From SH-MAG3 sp036374995 (GTDB taxonomy: Bacteria; Gemmatimonadota; Gemmatimonadetes; Longimicrobiales; RSA9), in the NCBI GenBank assembly GCA_036374995.1, contig DASUSS010000108.1, positions 62,001-126,000 on the forward strand: a DNA stretch of 64,000 bases, given 5' to 3'. The notes beneath the pieces were generated by a model. The model worked only from the letters and a program-made list of their open reading frames with translations. It was not told the origin of the DNA and ran no database searches. This document shows, piece after piece, positions 45,848-55,092 of this stretch (within the stretch, counting starts at the first letter, position 1; every line of letters begins with the position of its first letter). Made by a program: the position numbers and the translations under genes.

Positions 45848-48037
45848 TCAGCGAATGAACAGCATCTCGCGGTAGCGCGGCAGCGGCCAGAGGTCTTCGG
45901 GCACCATGCGCTCGAGACGGTCGCATGCGCCGCGTACCTTCAGCATGGCGGGGACGACGTTGTCGCGCATGTGATACGCCTTCGAGTGGACATCGTCACC
46001 GCCGAGCTCGGCGTTCTGCGCATCGAGGTCATCGAGAGAAGCGACGAGGTCGTTGATCGTGTCGTTGAGGTCATCGATCAGCTTCTTCAGTCCGGATGCG
46101 GCTCCCGTGGTCGAGCCGAGTTCGCGGAAGTTGTGGAACGCGTCGAGCAGGTCGTCGAGGTAGCGCACGGCGGCCGGAAGCACGACCGTGCGGGCCAGCT
46201 CGGCCGTCATCTCGCCCTCGATGTTCACGGTCTTGAAGTACTGATCGAAGAAGATCTCCGCGCGCGACTCGACCTCACGCGGCGTCATGATGCCGTACTT
46301 CTCGAAGAGCTTCAGGTTCTTCTCATCGGTCAGCTTCGGCAGTGCATCCAGCGTAGTGCGGAGATTCAGCAGTCCGCGCCGTTCCGCCTCCTCGTGCCAT
46401 TCCGGGTTGTAGCCATCGCCGTTGAAGACGATGCGGCGCACCCTGGCGAGCTCGCGCGACAGGACGCGGTGCAGCACCGCCTCGAAGTCGTCCTTCTTCT
46501 TCGTCTCGGTCTCCAGCTCCGTGCACAGCTCGTCGACCGACTCGGCCACGATGACGTTGAGCACCGTTGCGGGGAACGAGATCGACTGCGACGCACCGAG
46601 CGCACGAAACTCGAACTTGTTGCCGGTGAACGCGAAGGGTGAGGTGCGGTTCCGATCGCCGGCGTGCTTCGGCAGCTTCGGCAGTACGGGACTGCCCAGG
46701 CCCAGCAACCCGCCCGCGCGGCTGCTCTTCGCCTTCCCCGCCTTCTCGATCTGCTCGAACACATCCGTGAGCTGATCGCCGAGGAACACCGAGATGATGG
46801 CGGGCGGCGCCTCGTTCGCGCCGAGCCGATGGTCGTTGCCGGCATACGCGACGGACGCACGGATCAGATCCTGATGCCGCTCCACCGCGCGCAGCACGGC
46901 AGTGCAGAAGAACAGGAACTGGCGGTTGTCGTGCGGGTTGTCGCCCGGCTCGAGCAGGTTGTGCGATTCCGTGCCGAACGACCAGTTGAGGTGCTTGCCG
47001 CTCCCGTTCACGCCCGCAAACGGCTTCTCGTGCAGCAGCGCCACGAGTCCGTACTTGCGCGCGATCTTCCGCAGCAGCGCCATCATCAGCTGCTGATGGT
47101 CCGCCGCGATGTTCGCATTCTCGTAGATCGGCGCCATCTCGAACTGCCCCGGCGCCACTTCGTTGTGTCGCGTCTTGACGGGCACGCCCAGCCGGTACAG
47201 CTCCCGCTCGACCTCCATCATGAACGACAGAATGCGCTCGGGGATCGTGCCGAAATAATGATCCTCCAGCTCCTGTCCGCGCGGCGGCTTCGCGCCCACC
47301 AGCGTTCGTCCCGTCGTCACCAGGTCGGGGCGCCGGTAGTAGAACTCCTGATCGATCAGGAAATACTCCTGCTCCGGCCCCAGCGTCGTCCGTACATGGG
47401 TCGCCTCCACGCCGAACAGCTTCAGCGCACGCCGGACCTGCACCTCCAGTGCATGCTCGGACCGCAACAGCGGCAGCTTCGTGTCCAGCGCATCGCCCGC
47501 CCACGACGCGAACGCCGTCGGAATCGCGAGATAGCACCCGCTCGGACCTTCCATCAGGAACGCCGGCGACGTCGGATCCCACGCCGTGTAGCCCCGCGCC
47601 TCGAACGTCGCCCGCAGTCCACCCGATGGGAAGGACGACGCGTCCGGCTCGCCCTGGATCAGATCCTTGCCGCTGAACTCCGCCACGGCGCCGCCGCCCA
47701 CGTTCGGTGTGATGAACGAGTCGTGCTTCTCGGCCGTCTGACCCGTCAGCGGATGGAACCAGTGCGTGAAGTGCGTCGCCCCCCGCTCGATCGCCCACTC
47801 CTTCATCGCGAGCGCGACCGCATCCGCCACCGCGGGATCCAGCTCCGCCCCCCGATCGATCGTCTGGATCAGCGCCTTGTACGTCGTCTTCGGCAGGCGC
47901 GACTTCATCTCGGCCAGACCGAACGTGTTCTCGCCGAAGATCTGCTCGATGTCCATCCCGCGTCCCGGTCCCGCTGCGGGCGGCACCCACCCGGTCACGG
48001 CGTTCAGCGGATCGTAGCGGGTACCGTTCGTGGTCAT
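45848..48037 (-). CDS. glnN: Glutamine synthetase type III
   Basis: GSIII makes glutamine from glutamate, ammonia and ATP. The 729-residue length and motifs match GSIII: THWFHPLTGQTAEKHDSF in the first third, EFSGKDLIQGEPDASSFP, GPEQEYFLID, KTRHNEVAPGQFE, NGSGKHLNWS and NRTSPFAFTGNKFEFR. Two in-frame ATGs occur: at 48043, touching the GAGAGG ribosome site, and at 48037, spaced properly from it, so 48037 is preferred. It is divergent from a type I enzyme. A cytoplasmic dodecamer is expected. Confidence 0.96.
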   Translation of the reverse strand: MTTNGTRYDPLNAVTGWVPPAAGPGRGMDIEQIFGENTFGLAEMKSRLPKTTYKALIQTIDRGAELDPAVADAVALAMKEWAIERGATHFTHWFHPLTGQTAEKHDSFITPNVGGGAVAEFSGKDLIQGEPDASSFPSGGLRATFEARGYTAWDPTSPAFLMEGPSGCYLAIPTAFASWAGDALDTKLPLLRSEHALEVQVRRALKLFGVEATHVRTTLGPEQEYFLIDQEFYYRRPDLVTTGRTLVGAKPPRGQELEDHYFGTIPERILSFMMEVERELYRLGVPVKTRHNEVAPGQFEMAPIYENANIAADHQQLMMALLRKIARKYGLVALLHEKPFAGVNGSGKHLNWSFGTESHNLLEPGDNPHDNRQFLFFCTAVLRAVERHQDLIRASVAYAGNDHRLGANEAPPAIISVFLGDQLTDVFEQIEKAGKAKSSRAGGLLGLGSPVLPKLPKHAGDRNRTSPFAFTGNKFEFRALGASQSISFPATVLNVIVAESVDELCTELETETKKKDDFEAVLHRVLSRELARVRRIVFNGDGYNPEWHEEAERRGLLNLRTTLDALPKLTDEKNLKLFEKYGIMTPREVESRAEIFFDQYFKTVNIEGEMTAELARTVVLPAAVRYLDDLLDAFHNFRELGSTTGAASGLKKLIDDLNDTINDLVASLDDLDAQNAELGGDDVHSKAYHMRDNVVPAMLKVRGACDRLERMVPEDLWPLPRYREMLFIR

Positions 48038-48250
48038 ACTCATCCTCTCGGGTTCGGGGAGACGGGCTTCGGGTTCCGGTTCGCGGACGGAGCGGCCGGC
48101 GGGGCCGCGTCGCGCGGGACGGCGGCAAGATAGTGGGGCCCCGGCGGGCCGGCAAGGTGGGGTGTCACAGCCGAAGTTGCCGGGTGTGCAGGGTCGTGCG
48201 AACGATACGCCCCGGATCTCGCATTTACGGTCGAAGCGTACAGCTGGATG

Positions 48251-48302
48251 TTGTCAAAAGTGCACTTTTCGCTTGACACCCGGGCATCACCGGGCGTACC
48301 AT
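48251..48302. promoter_or_regulatory. Symmetric regulatory element between two glutamine synthetase genes
   Basis: AAAAGTGCACTTTT (48256-48269) is a perfect 14-bp palindrome. It is flanked by TTGACA on the plus strand (48273-48278) and TTGACA on the minus strand (48252-48257). On the plus strand TTGACA plus 18 nt gives TACCAT (48297-48302), a promoter for the type I gene. No matching -10 was found on the minus strand. The 320-nt gap holds no gene. A repressor or activator bound at the palindrome could control both genes. Confidence 0.55.
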
Positions 48303-48357
48303 GCCTGCCCGCTCGCCGCGTCGGCGTGCGGAGGCCCCGGGTGGAGAGCTGGCAGCG

Positions 48358-49794
48358 ATGAGTCCGATGCGCGGCAGGAGGACGGCCCCCGAGGTGGGCC
48401 GGGTGCAGGCGGCGGTCCCGGAGCACAAGATCCGGCGGACCGCGGAGGATCGGCAGTACGGCGGCTTCGGCCGGCTGGAGCGGCCGGAGCTGCTGCGGCT
48501 GCTGGGGGAGTTCAACGTGCGGTTCCTGCGCCTCCAGTTCATCGATGTGATGGGGGTGCTGAAGAGCGTGGAGGTGCCGCGCAGTCAGTTCGAGAAGGCG
48601 CTGGATGGCGACATCATGTTCGACGGCTCGTCGATCGAGGGGTTCGTGCGGGTGGAGGAGTCGGACATGGTGCTGCGGCCGGACTACGGCAGCTTCGTGG
48701 TGTTTCCGTGGACGGAGCCGGAGAACCGGGTGGCGCGGCTGATCTGCGACGTGCAGTCGGCGGCCGGCGGCGTGTTCGAGGGCGACCCGCGGCGGGTGCT
48801 GGTCCGCCAGATCGATGCGGCGCGGCGGCTGGGCTACGAGATGATGGCGGGTGTGGAGGCGGAGTTCTTCCTGTTCCACCGTGCCGCGGACGGCTCGCCG
48901 ACGCGGGAGACGCACGATTCGGGCGGCTACTTCGATCTGGGTCCGGTCGACCTGGGCGAGGTGGCGCGGCGCGACATCGTGAACGCGCTCGAGCTGATGG
49001 GCTTCGAGGTGGAGACGGGGCACCACGAGGTGGCGCCGGGGCAGCATGAGATCGATTTCCGCTATGCCGACGCGCTGACGACGGCGGATCATCTCGCGAC
49101 CTTCAAGTTCGTGGTGCGGAACGTAGCATTCCAGCACGGGCTGCATGCGACGTTCATGCCGAAGCCGATCTTCGGGCAGAACGGGTCGGGGATGCACACG
49201 CATCAGTCGCTGTTCCGGGGCGGCGAGAACGCGTTCTACGATGCGGGCGATCCGGCGGGGATGTCGAAGGTCATGCGGTCGTACGCGGCGGGTCTGTTGC
49301 GGCACGCGCGCGCGATGTGCGCGGTGACGAACCCGGTGGTGAACAGCTACAAGCGGCTGGTGCCCGGGTTCGAGGCACCCGTGAACGTGGCCTGGTCGCA
49401 CCAGAACCGGTCGCCGATGATCCGGGTGCCGGCGCGGCGCGAGAAAGGCACGCGTCTGGAGCTGCGCATGCCGGACCCGTCAGCGAACCCGTATCTGGCG
49501 CTGGCGATCCAGCTGGCGGCGGGAGTGGACGGGGTACGGCGCAAGGCGGTACCGCCGGAGCCGATCGACAAGAACATCTGGACGCTGAGCGTGCGCGAGC
49601 GGCGGCGCCACAAGATCCAGGAGCTGCCGCGCGACCTCGGTGAGGCGATCACGCTGCTGAAGCGCAGCGCATTCGTGCGTGACGCGCTCGGCGAGCATGT
49701 GTTCCAGTATTTCGTCACGGCGAAGGAGCGCGAGTGGCAGGAGTACATCGCGCAGGTTCACGACTGGGAGATCGAGCGGTATCTGAGCTACTGA
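48358..49794 (+). CDS. glnA: Glutamine synthetase type I (alpha-like)
   Basis: From the ATG at 48358 (GGAGAG upstream) the enzyme has 478 residues; an ATG at 48301 would add 19. Motifs include DGSSIEGF, EAEFFLF, GHHEVAPGQHEIDFRY, NGSGMHTHQSLF, NRSPMIRVP and ELRMPDPSANPYLA. The usual adenylylated Tyr region of GSI-beta is not evident, which suggests feedback control in place of adenylylation. It is convergent with the kinase/ANTAR pair and divergent from type III glnN, so both nitrogen enzymes and a likely regulator cluster here. Confidence 0.95.
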   Translation: MSPMRGRRTAPEVGRVQAAVPEHKIRRTAEDRQYGGFGRLERPELLRLLGEFNVRFLRLQFIDVMGVLKSVEVPRSQFEKALDGDIMFDGSSIEGFVRVEESDMVLRPDYGSFVVFPWTEPENRVARLICDVQSAAGGVFEGDPRRVLVRQIDAARRLGYEMMAGVEAEFFLFHRAADGSPTRETHDSGGYFDLGPVDLGEVARRDIVNALELMGFEVETGHHEVAPGQHEIDFRYADALTTADHLATFKFVVRNVAFQHGLHATFMPKPIFGQNGSGMHTHQSLFRGGENAFYDAGDPAGMSKVMRSYAAGLLRHARAMCAVTNPVVNSYKRLVPGFEAPVNVAWSHQNRSPMIRVPARREKGTRLELRMPDPSANPYLALAIQLAAGVDGVRRKAVPPEPIDKNIWTLSVRERRRHKIQELPRDLGEAITLLKRSAFVRDALGEHVFQYFVTAKEREWQEYIAQVHDWEIERYLSY

Positions 49795-49801
49795 GAGTGG
49801 T

Positions 49802-51019
49802 TCAATCGAGCGGGAACGTAACGGCTGCGGTGGTTCCGTGCTCGTCGGAATGGAAGTCGAACGTCCCGTCGAGCTCATCCTTGACGAGCGCGTACACGAT
49901 GGAGCGGCCGCTGCCGATGCCCTTGTCGGGCATCTGGGATGAGGCGATGCCGATGCCGTTGTCGGCGACCTGGATGGAGGCGCGGTCGTCAGCGCGCTCG
50001 AGGCGGATGACGATGGTGCCGCGGCGGTGCTCGGGAAAGCCGTGGCGGAACGCGTTCGTGATGAGCTCGTTGAGCACGAGGGCGAGGGCAAAGCCGCGCC
50101 GTTCGTTGAGGCTGCCGATATCGCCCTCGAGCGTGACCTCGACATGGCGGTCGGGGTCCCAGGCGTTGCGGAGCCGCTGCGCGAGTTTTTCCGCGATCTC
50201 GCGTGCGGGCACGCCGTGGTAGTTCTGTCTGCGGAGGGCCTCGTGGACGAGGAGGAACGAGCGGAGCCGGTGCTCGAGGCTGGCGAGCGCCTCTGCGGCG
50301 GGCCGCGGCGGGCGGCGGTTCCGCTCCATGGAGAGCAGCCCCATGATCACCGAGAGGTTGTTGCGCACTCGGTGATCGAGCTCCTTGAGCAGCAGAGCGC
50401 GCTCGGCGGCGTCGGCGCGCGCGCGCTCGTACAGATCGTAGTTCTGATCGGCGAGGTCGCGCAGCTGCTGGTTGGCGCGCTTGAGCGCGACCTCCGCGCG
50501 GTGGACGCGCAGCCGCGACTCGATCCGCGCGGTCAGCTCGGCGACATGGAACGGCTTCGCGACGTAGTCGTCCGCGCCGGCCGCGAACGTCCGCACGACG
50601 TCATCGGGGGCGGTGCGGGCGGTGACCATGATGATCGGCATCATGGCGTCGTGCCGGTCCTTGATCTCGCGGCAGATCGTCCAGCCGTCGCGACCGGGCA
50701 GCATCGCGTCGAGGAGGACGAGATCGACCTCGTTCAGGAAGCCGAACGCCTCCTCGCCGCGCGCGACCGAGACGACGCGGAAGCCCTGCGCCTCGAGCAG
50801 ATCGGAGAACATCTGCCGGGCGAGCGGCTCGTCGTCGACGACGAGGATCGTGCTCGGTCGCGTCTCGCCGGCACGCATGCGCTTCATCTGCTGAAGCGCA
50901 CTCTCCGGCCGCTCCGCGGCGCGCGCGGTCGCGCCCGTGCCCGGCGCCGCGCCGCCGTGCTCCTCCGCCGGCGTCGCTGCTCGCCTGTTCCCGGTATTCA
51001 GATCGAACGGAGAGAACAC
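49802..51019 (-). CDS. Receiver-HWE/HisKA_2 sensor kinase fusion
   Basis: The GTG at 51019 directly follows the stop of the ANTAR regulator gene. The 405-residue protein has a disordered N-terminus (about 1-55), a receiver domain (about 57-172; acidic DDE at 62-64, Asp104, Lys155), a coiled coil, and a HisKA_2-type kinase: LKELDHRVRNNLSVIMGLL with phospho-His at about 216, then HATPase N-box LNELITNAFRHGF and G-box DNGIGIASSQ. There is no TM segment or input sensor, so it is cytoplasmic. HisKA_2 kinases often phosphorylate ANTAR regulators such as EutV. Confidence 0.88.
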   Translation of the reverse strand: MFSPFDLNTGNRRAATPAEEHGGAAPGTGATARAAERPESALQQMKRMRAGETRPSTILVVDDEPLARQMFSDLLEAQGFRVVSVARGEEAFGFLNEVDLVLLDAMLPGRDGWTICREIKDRHDAMMPIIMVTARTAPDDVVRTFAAGADDYVAKPFHVAELTARIESRLRVHRAEVALKRANQQLRDLADQNYDLYERARADAAERALLLKELDHRVRNNLSVIMGLLSMERNRRPPRPAAEALASLEHRLRSFLLVHEALRRQNYHGVPAREIAEKLAQRLRNAWDPDRHVEVTLEGDIGSLNERRGFALALVLNELITNAFRHGFPEHRRGTIVIRLERADDRASIQVADNGIGIASSQMPDKGIGSGRSIVYALVKDELDGTFDFHSDEHGTTAAVTFPLD

Positions 51020-51610
51020 TTACTCTTTCTGCAACAGCGGAGCCGCGAGCAGGATCTTGCGCGCGAGCTCGACCATTGGTGTGTTCTTGTCCTGGCTCGT
51101 CTTCTGGAGAAAGCGATACGCGTCACGCTCGCTGAGGCGGCGCGACTCCATGAGCAGGCCCTTGGCGCGCTCGATGATCTTCCGCTCCTCGAGCCGCAGC
51201 TCGAGCATGTCTCGCTGGCGCCTCGCATCGAGCCACTCGTCGAACCGCGCACGCGCGACGGCGATTGCCGGCGCGAGGTCGTCCGGATCGACGGGCTTGA
51301 CCAGATAGTGGAACACCGGCGCCTTGATCGCCTCGTCGACCGTTCGCGAATCGCTGTAGGCCGAGAGGATGATCATCGGGATGGGCCGGTCCGCCGCGAT
51401 CTCGTGCGCCGCCTCCGGTCCCGTCATCGTCGGCATCCGGATGTCGAGGAACGCGAGGTCCGGCCGCGTCTCGCGCGCGAGCTCGACGGCCTCGCGGCCG
51501 TTGGCGGCCGTCGCGACGACCTGATGACCCAGAGTCTCGAGCTGGCTGGCGAGGGCGAGATTGTGCAGAGACTCGTCATCGGCAATGAGGACGCGGAGTG
51601 ATTCGCTCAT
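51020..51610 (-). CDS. ANTAR-domain response regulator (antiterminator)
   Basis: The ATG at 51610 follows GGTGGAG. The 196-residue protein has a receiver domain (acidic DDE at 11-13, Asp56 in FLDIRMP, Lys105) and a C-terminal ANTAR domain (about 134-190; LEERKIIERAKGLLMESRRL, YRFLQKTSQDKNTPMVELARKIL). ANTAR domains bind paired RNA hairpins and block terminators in nitrogen and amine catabolic operons (AmiR, NasR, EutV). It forms a two-gene operon with the kinase, and its own leader contains a terminator (51664-51697). The position beside two glutamine synthetase genes points to nitrogen control. Confidence 0.92.
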   Translation of the reverse strand: MSESLRVLIADDESLHNLALASQLETLGHQVVATAANGREAVELARETRPDLAFLDIRMPTMTGPEAAHEIAADRPIPMIILSAYSDSRTVDEAIKAPVFHYLVKPVDPDDLAPAIAVARARFDEWLDARRQRDMLELRLEERKIIERAKGLLMESRRLSERDAYRFLQKTSQDKNTPMVELARKILLAAPLLQKE

Positions 51611-51663
51611 ACGTGGGACTCCACCGAGTGGGGTTGAACCGATGTGCGCAGACGCTACAAGCA

Positions 51664-51697
51664 CAAAAATGCGCCTTCCCTTCCCGGGGGGAGGCGC
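51664..51697 (-). terminator. Leader terminator upstream of the ANTAR regulator (possible attenuator)
   Basis: On the minus strand GCGCCTCCC pairs with GGG-A-AGGCGC (51671-51697) and is followed by ATTTTTG (T-run at 51665-51669). It lies 54 nt upstream of the ANTAR gene start, inside its 5' leader. A competing hairpin, GAGG with CCTC at 51691-51707, would use the 5' half of the terminator stem. This arrangement fits regulated read-through. Confidence 0.65.
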
Positions 51698-51906
51698 GCG
51701 CGACCTCAGAAAATTGTTCTTGCCATGACGTCGTCTTGCGCCGAATAGTGTTGTGCGCGGAACGGGATTGCAAGTGTCGTGCTCGCATTCGGTAACCGGT
51801 CCGTAGCTGGCCCTGCTCTTGCACTTACAGGACGTGCTCGTACGCGGCGGACCCGGAGAGTCCTTGCGGGAGTAGAACCAGTGGTAACCCCGTGAACCGG
51901 ATCGTG

Positions 51907-53922
51907 ATGAAAAATTTTCTACCTCTTGCGCTGATTGCCGGCTGGGTGACCGTCCAGGCGGCAGGCGTGCAGGCACCGACCGCGGGCGGGCCCTCGGCGG
52001 CCGCCTCGGAGGTCGCGGCGGCGGCGTTAGCACGGACGGAGTCGCTGCGGACGGATCTGCGCGGCATCATCGGGCGCCCCGGCTGGAGGGGTGACCGGTG
52101 GAGCGTCATGGTGCGCTCGCTCGATCGCGGGGACACCCTGTTCTCGTACGGCGGCACGGACCCTCTGGCGCCGGCGTCGAACATGAAGCTGTTCACGACA
52201 GCGGCGGCGCTGTACTTCCTGGGTCCGGAATTCCGATACAACACATTCCTGATGGCGACGGGACCGATCCGTGACGGCGTGCTGGAAGGCGATGTGGTGG
52301 TGTACGGCACGGGCGATCCGACGCTGAGCGACCGGTTCGGCGACAAGCTGTACGTGTGGAATGCATTCGCGGACACGCTGCAGGCGCTGGGCGTGCTCGA
52401 GATCCGGGGCAGCGTGGTGGGCGACGGGTCCTACTTCAGCGGGCCGGGCGCCGGCGAGGGTTGGCAGGACGGTTACATGAACGCGTCGTACGCCGCGTCG
52501 GCGGGCGCGCTGAGCTTCGCGGAGAATGTCGCGACACTCCAGGTCCGGCCGGGCTCGCAGGTGGGCTGGCGCCCCGAGGTCGAGCTGGTCCCGGGCGGCG
52601 AGGGTGTGGCGATCGTGAATCAGGCGACGACGGTGGCAGGCGGGTCGACGCGCATCAGTGCGGCGCGGATCGCATACGATGGCCCGATCGTGGTGCGCGG
52701 GCAGATCGCGCGCGGCGCGAAGCCGGTACTGCGCACGGTACCGGTATCGGACCCGGAACGTTATGCGGCGGCCGTGTTCCGCGATGTGCTCGTGGATCGG
52801 GGCATCGCGGTCTCGGGCGCGGCGACGTCGGCGCAGACGCGAGACGAGTCGCCGGTGACGGGCCGATCGGTGTTCGCGCCCGCACTGGACTCGCAGGAGC
52901 CCGTCCGCGTGCTGGCCGTGCACACGTCGGCGCCGATCATGGAAGTGTTGACGATCATCAACAAGCGCAGTCACAATCTGATGGCGGAGCAGGTTCTGCG
53001 AACCGTGGGCCGGGTGGCCACGGGCGAGGGCAGCGTGGAGGGCGGCCGGCGGGCAATCGTGCACATGCTCGAGCAGAACGGTCACGACGGTGACATCGTC
53101 CTGTACGACGGCTCCGGGCTGTCCGTGCTGAACCGTGCGAGCGCGTCGGCGATCATCGACGTGCTCGCGCTGATGGCGGAGTCGCCAATGTGGCCGTACT
53201 ACTGGGAGACACTGCCGGAGGCGGGAGCGCGCGACGGGCTGCGTCGGATGTACCGCACGAATGCGGAGGGCAACCTGCGCGCGAAGACGGGCACGATCGA
53301 TCGCGTATCCGCTCTGTCCGGGTATGTCACCTCCGCGAACGGTGAGCGGCTGGCATTCAGCATCATCAGCAACAACGTACCCTCGACGTGGATGGCGAAA
53401 CGGGTGGAGGACGCGATCGGCGCGCGGCTCGCGGAATTCGAGCGGCCGCTGGGCGCGCCGCCTGCGCGACCGTCGCCGGTCGAGCGAGCTCCCGGCACGC
53501 TGCCTCAGGCCGGGCCGGTGCCGGCGCCCGTCCCGCCGCCGGAAGCGATGCCGGACGTGCGGATGCACACGATCCGCAGCGGCCAGACCCTGAGTCACCT
53601 GGCCAGCCAGTACGGCGTCACGGTGGCCGCGATCGAGCGCGCGAATCCCGGTGTGAATCCGCGCCGCATCCGCGTCGGCCAGAGCGTGCGGATCCCCGTG
53701 CCCGGCGCGTCGGCGACCGTGGGGCAGGCACCGCCCCGGGCCGCGCCCGCAGAGGTCGTCCCCGCGCAGACCGCCGCAGAGCGCACGCATACGATCCGGA
53801 GCGGAGACACGCTGGACGCGATCGCGCGACGGTACGGCACGAGCGTGAGCGCGCTGCAGAGCGCGAATCCGGGACTCGACCCGAGACGTCTCATGCCCGG
53901 ACAGACGGTCCGGATCCCCTGA
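51907..53922 (+). CDS. dacB: PBP4-type D-Ala-D-Ala carboxypeptidase with two LysM domains
   Basis: From the ATG at 51907 the protein has 671 residues (a GTG at 51892 adds five); both give a signal peptide. The PBP4 (S13) catalytic motifs are SNMK (Ser91-Lys94), SHN in the KRSHNLMAEQ helix and KTGTI near the C-terminal side of the peptidase domain. A Pro-rich linker leads to two LysM modules (about 553-598 and 627-671). PBP4 enzymes trim or hydrolyse murein peptides. LysM fused to PBP4 is unusual and would tether it to the wall. No clear ribosome site. Confidence 0.9.
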   Translation: MKNFLPLALIAGWVTVQAAGVQAPTAGGPSAAASEVAAAALARTESLRTDLRGIIGRPGWRGDRWSVMVRSLDRGDTLFSYGGTDPLAPASNMKLFTTAAALYFLGPEFRYNTFLMATGPIRDGVLEGDVVVYGTGDPTLSDRFGDKLYVWNAFADTLQALGVLEIRGSVVGDGSYFSGPGAGEGWQDGYMNASYAASAGALSFAENVATLQVRPGSQVGWRPEVELVPGGEGVAIVNQATTVAGGSTRISAARIAYDGPIVVRGQIARGAKPVLRTVPVSDPERYAAAVFRDVLVDRGIAVSGAATSAQTRDESPVTGRSVFAPALDSQEPVRVLAVHTSAPIMEVLTIINKRSHNLMAEQVLRTVGRVATGEGSVEGGRRAIVHMLEQNGHDGDIVLYDGSGLSVLNRASASAIIDVLALMAESPMWPYYWETLPEAGARDGLRRMYRTNAEGNLRAKTGTIDRVSALSGYVTSANGERLAFSIISNNVPSTWMAKRVEDAIGARLAEFERPLGAPPARPSPVERAPGTLPQAGPVPAPVPPPEAMPDVRMHTIRSGQTLSHLASQYGVTVAAIERANPGVNPRRIRVGQSVRIPVPGASATVGQAPPRAAPAEVVPAQTAAERTHTIRSGDTLDAIARRYGTSVSALQSANPGLDPRRLMPGQTVRIP

Positions 53923-53929
53923 CGACCGA

Positions 53930-53957
53930 AGAGCCGCAGCTGAAACGCCGCGGCTCT
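53930..53957. terminator. Terminator between dacB and the NlpC/P60 gene
   Basis: AGAGCCGC (53930-53937) pairs with GCGGCTCT (53950-53957) over a 12-nt loop, followed by TTCGCTTTC. It is the only clear hairpin between the convergent ends. Confidence 0.6.
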
Positions 53958-53985
53958 TTCGCTTTCAGCCGGTCGAGGCCGTCGC

Positions 53986-55053
53986 TCAGTCGGCGAGCAT
54001 TCTGCGGGCGGAGATGAGCATCGCGCGGAGGCGCTGCTCGAACGGTTGATCACCGTCCAGGTCGTTGATCGCGACGCCGCCGTTGCCGAGTGCGGAGTGG
54101 ATGATGAGCGGGCCGCCGAGCGCGATGGCGACGTGGCTCACGCGCGCGGCGGGCTCGGCGAAGAAGAGCAGGTCGCCGGGCCGGAACGCAGCCATCACGA
54201 GCGGGACGGCGGCGCCGATCGTGGTGTGGGCCTGGAGGTCGGAGTCGCGCGGCAGCGCGATGCCGTGCATCCACATGACGGCCTGGGTGAAGCCGGAACA
54301 GTCGACGCCGTGCATGGTGACACCGCCCCAGAGGTAGGGCGCGCCGAGCCAGCGCCGCGCAGTTCGGGCCACGCTCTCGCCACGCGGCGGGAATCGATCA
54401 CCGAGCCGGTCGGCGTCGACCACGTCGCCGCTCGCGACCGTGCCGCTGCGCCCGTCCGGCAGATGGAACGCTCCCGAATGGCGCACGAGCCGGGCACCCC
54501 AGGGCAGCCGGGCGACGATGCCGCCCTCGGCATCCGTGAGGTCGGCTCCGAGCGAGACGACCGGCTCGCCGGCAGTGCCGCGCTCCCACGCGAACGCCCA
54601 GTCGTCCTCGCCCGTCTCCAGATAGCCCTCCTGAACCCAGCCGAGATAGCCGTCCTCGCTACGGATCCGCAGCCAGTCGCCGATGCGCGAGAGGAGCTCC
54701 ACGCGCATGCCGAGCACGACCTGCGAGATCTGCGGCGCGGGCAGCCGCGGCTCGGCGTAGATCGGCGCAATCGCCGACCGCACGAGCGCGTGTCGTGCGG
54801 GGCCGAACGTGGGATCGGGCAGCCGGATCACTTCATCGATCGGCGTGATCCCGCGGTCCCGCAGCAGCGAGACGAGCTCGACCACGGCATGCGGATGCGT
54901 CGACTGGCCGCGCAGGAACACGTGACCATCGTGCTGCTCCGCCACCACGTCGAAGACGCCGGACCGGAAGTCCGGCACGTGCTTTTCACGGACCGCCTCG
55001 ATGACGGTCTCGATCGCGTGACTGATGCCCTGCGGGTGACTGGCGGCAGGCAT
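53986..55053 (-). CDS. NlpC/P60 cysteine peptidase with SH3-like region
   Basis: The 355-residue protein has an unassigned N-terminal part (about 1-85), an SH3-like segment (about 88-147, IYAEPRLPAPQISQVV...GWVQEGYL), a second small beta region (165-215), and an NlpC/P60 domain with catalytic Cys252 (GVDCSGF), His307 (RVSHVAIAL) and His319 (HSALGNGG). It would cleave murein peptide cross-links or dipeptides; no signal peptide is evident, so it may act on recycled muropeptides. It is convergent with the PBP4-LysM gene and follows the small-protein pair at 55.1-55.6 kb on the same strand. Confidence 0.88.
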   Translation of the reverse strand: MPAASHPQGISHAIETVIEAVREKHVPDFRSGVFDVVAEQHDGHVFLRGQSTHPHAVVELVSLLRDRGITPIDEVIRLPDPTFGPARHALVRSAIAPIYAEPRLPAPQISQVVLGMRVELLSRIGDWLRIRSEDGYLGWVQEGYLETGEDDWAFAWERGTAGEPVVSLGADLTDAEGGIVARLPWGARLVRHSGAFHLPDGRSGTVASGDVVDADRLGDRFPPRGESVARTARRWLGAPYLWGGVTMHGVDCSGFTQAVMWMHGIALPRDSDLQAHTTIGAAVPLVMAAFRPGDLLFFAEPAARVSHVAIALGGPLIIHSALGNGGVAINDLDGDQPFEQRLRAMLISARRMLAD

Positions 55054-55092
55054 GTCAGGTCGCGCCCCCGTTCCGACCGAGCGTGATCCCGC

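Noticed and set aside
51700..51906. Paired hexaloop ANTAR-binding hairpins in the regulator leader
   Set aside because: I found the terminator and a competing stem but no convincing pair of hairpins with A at loop position 1 and G at position 4.
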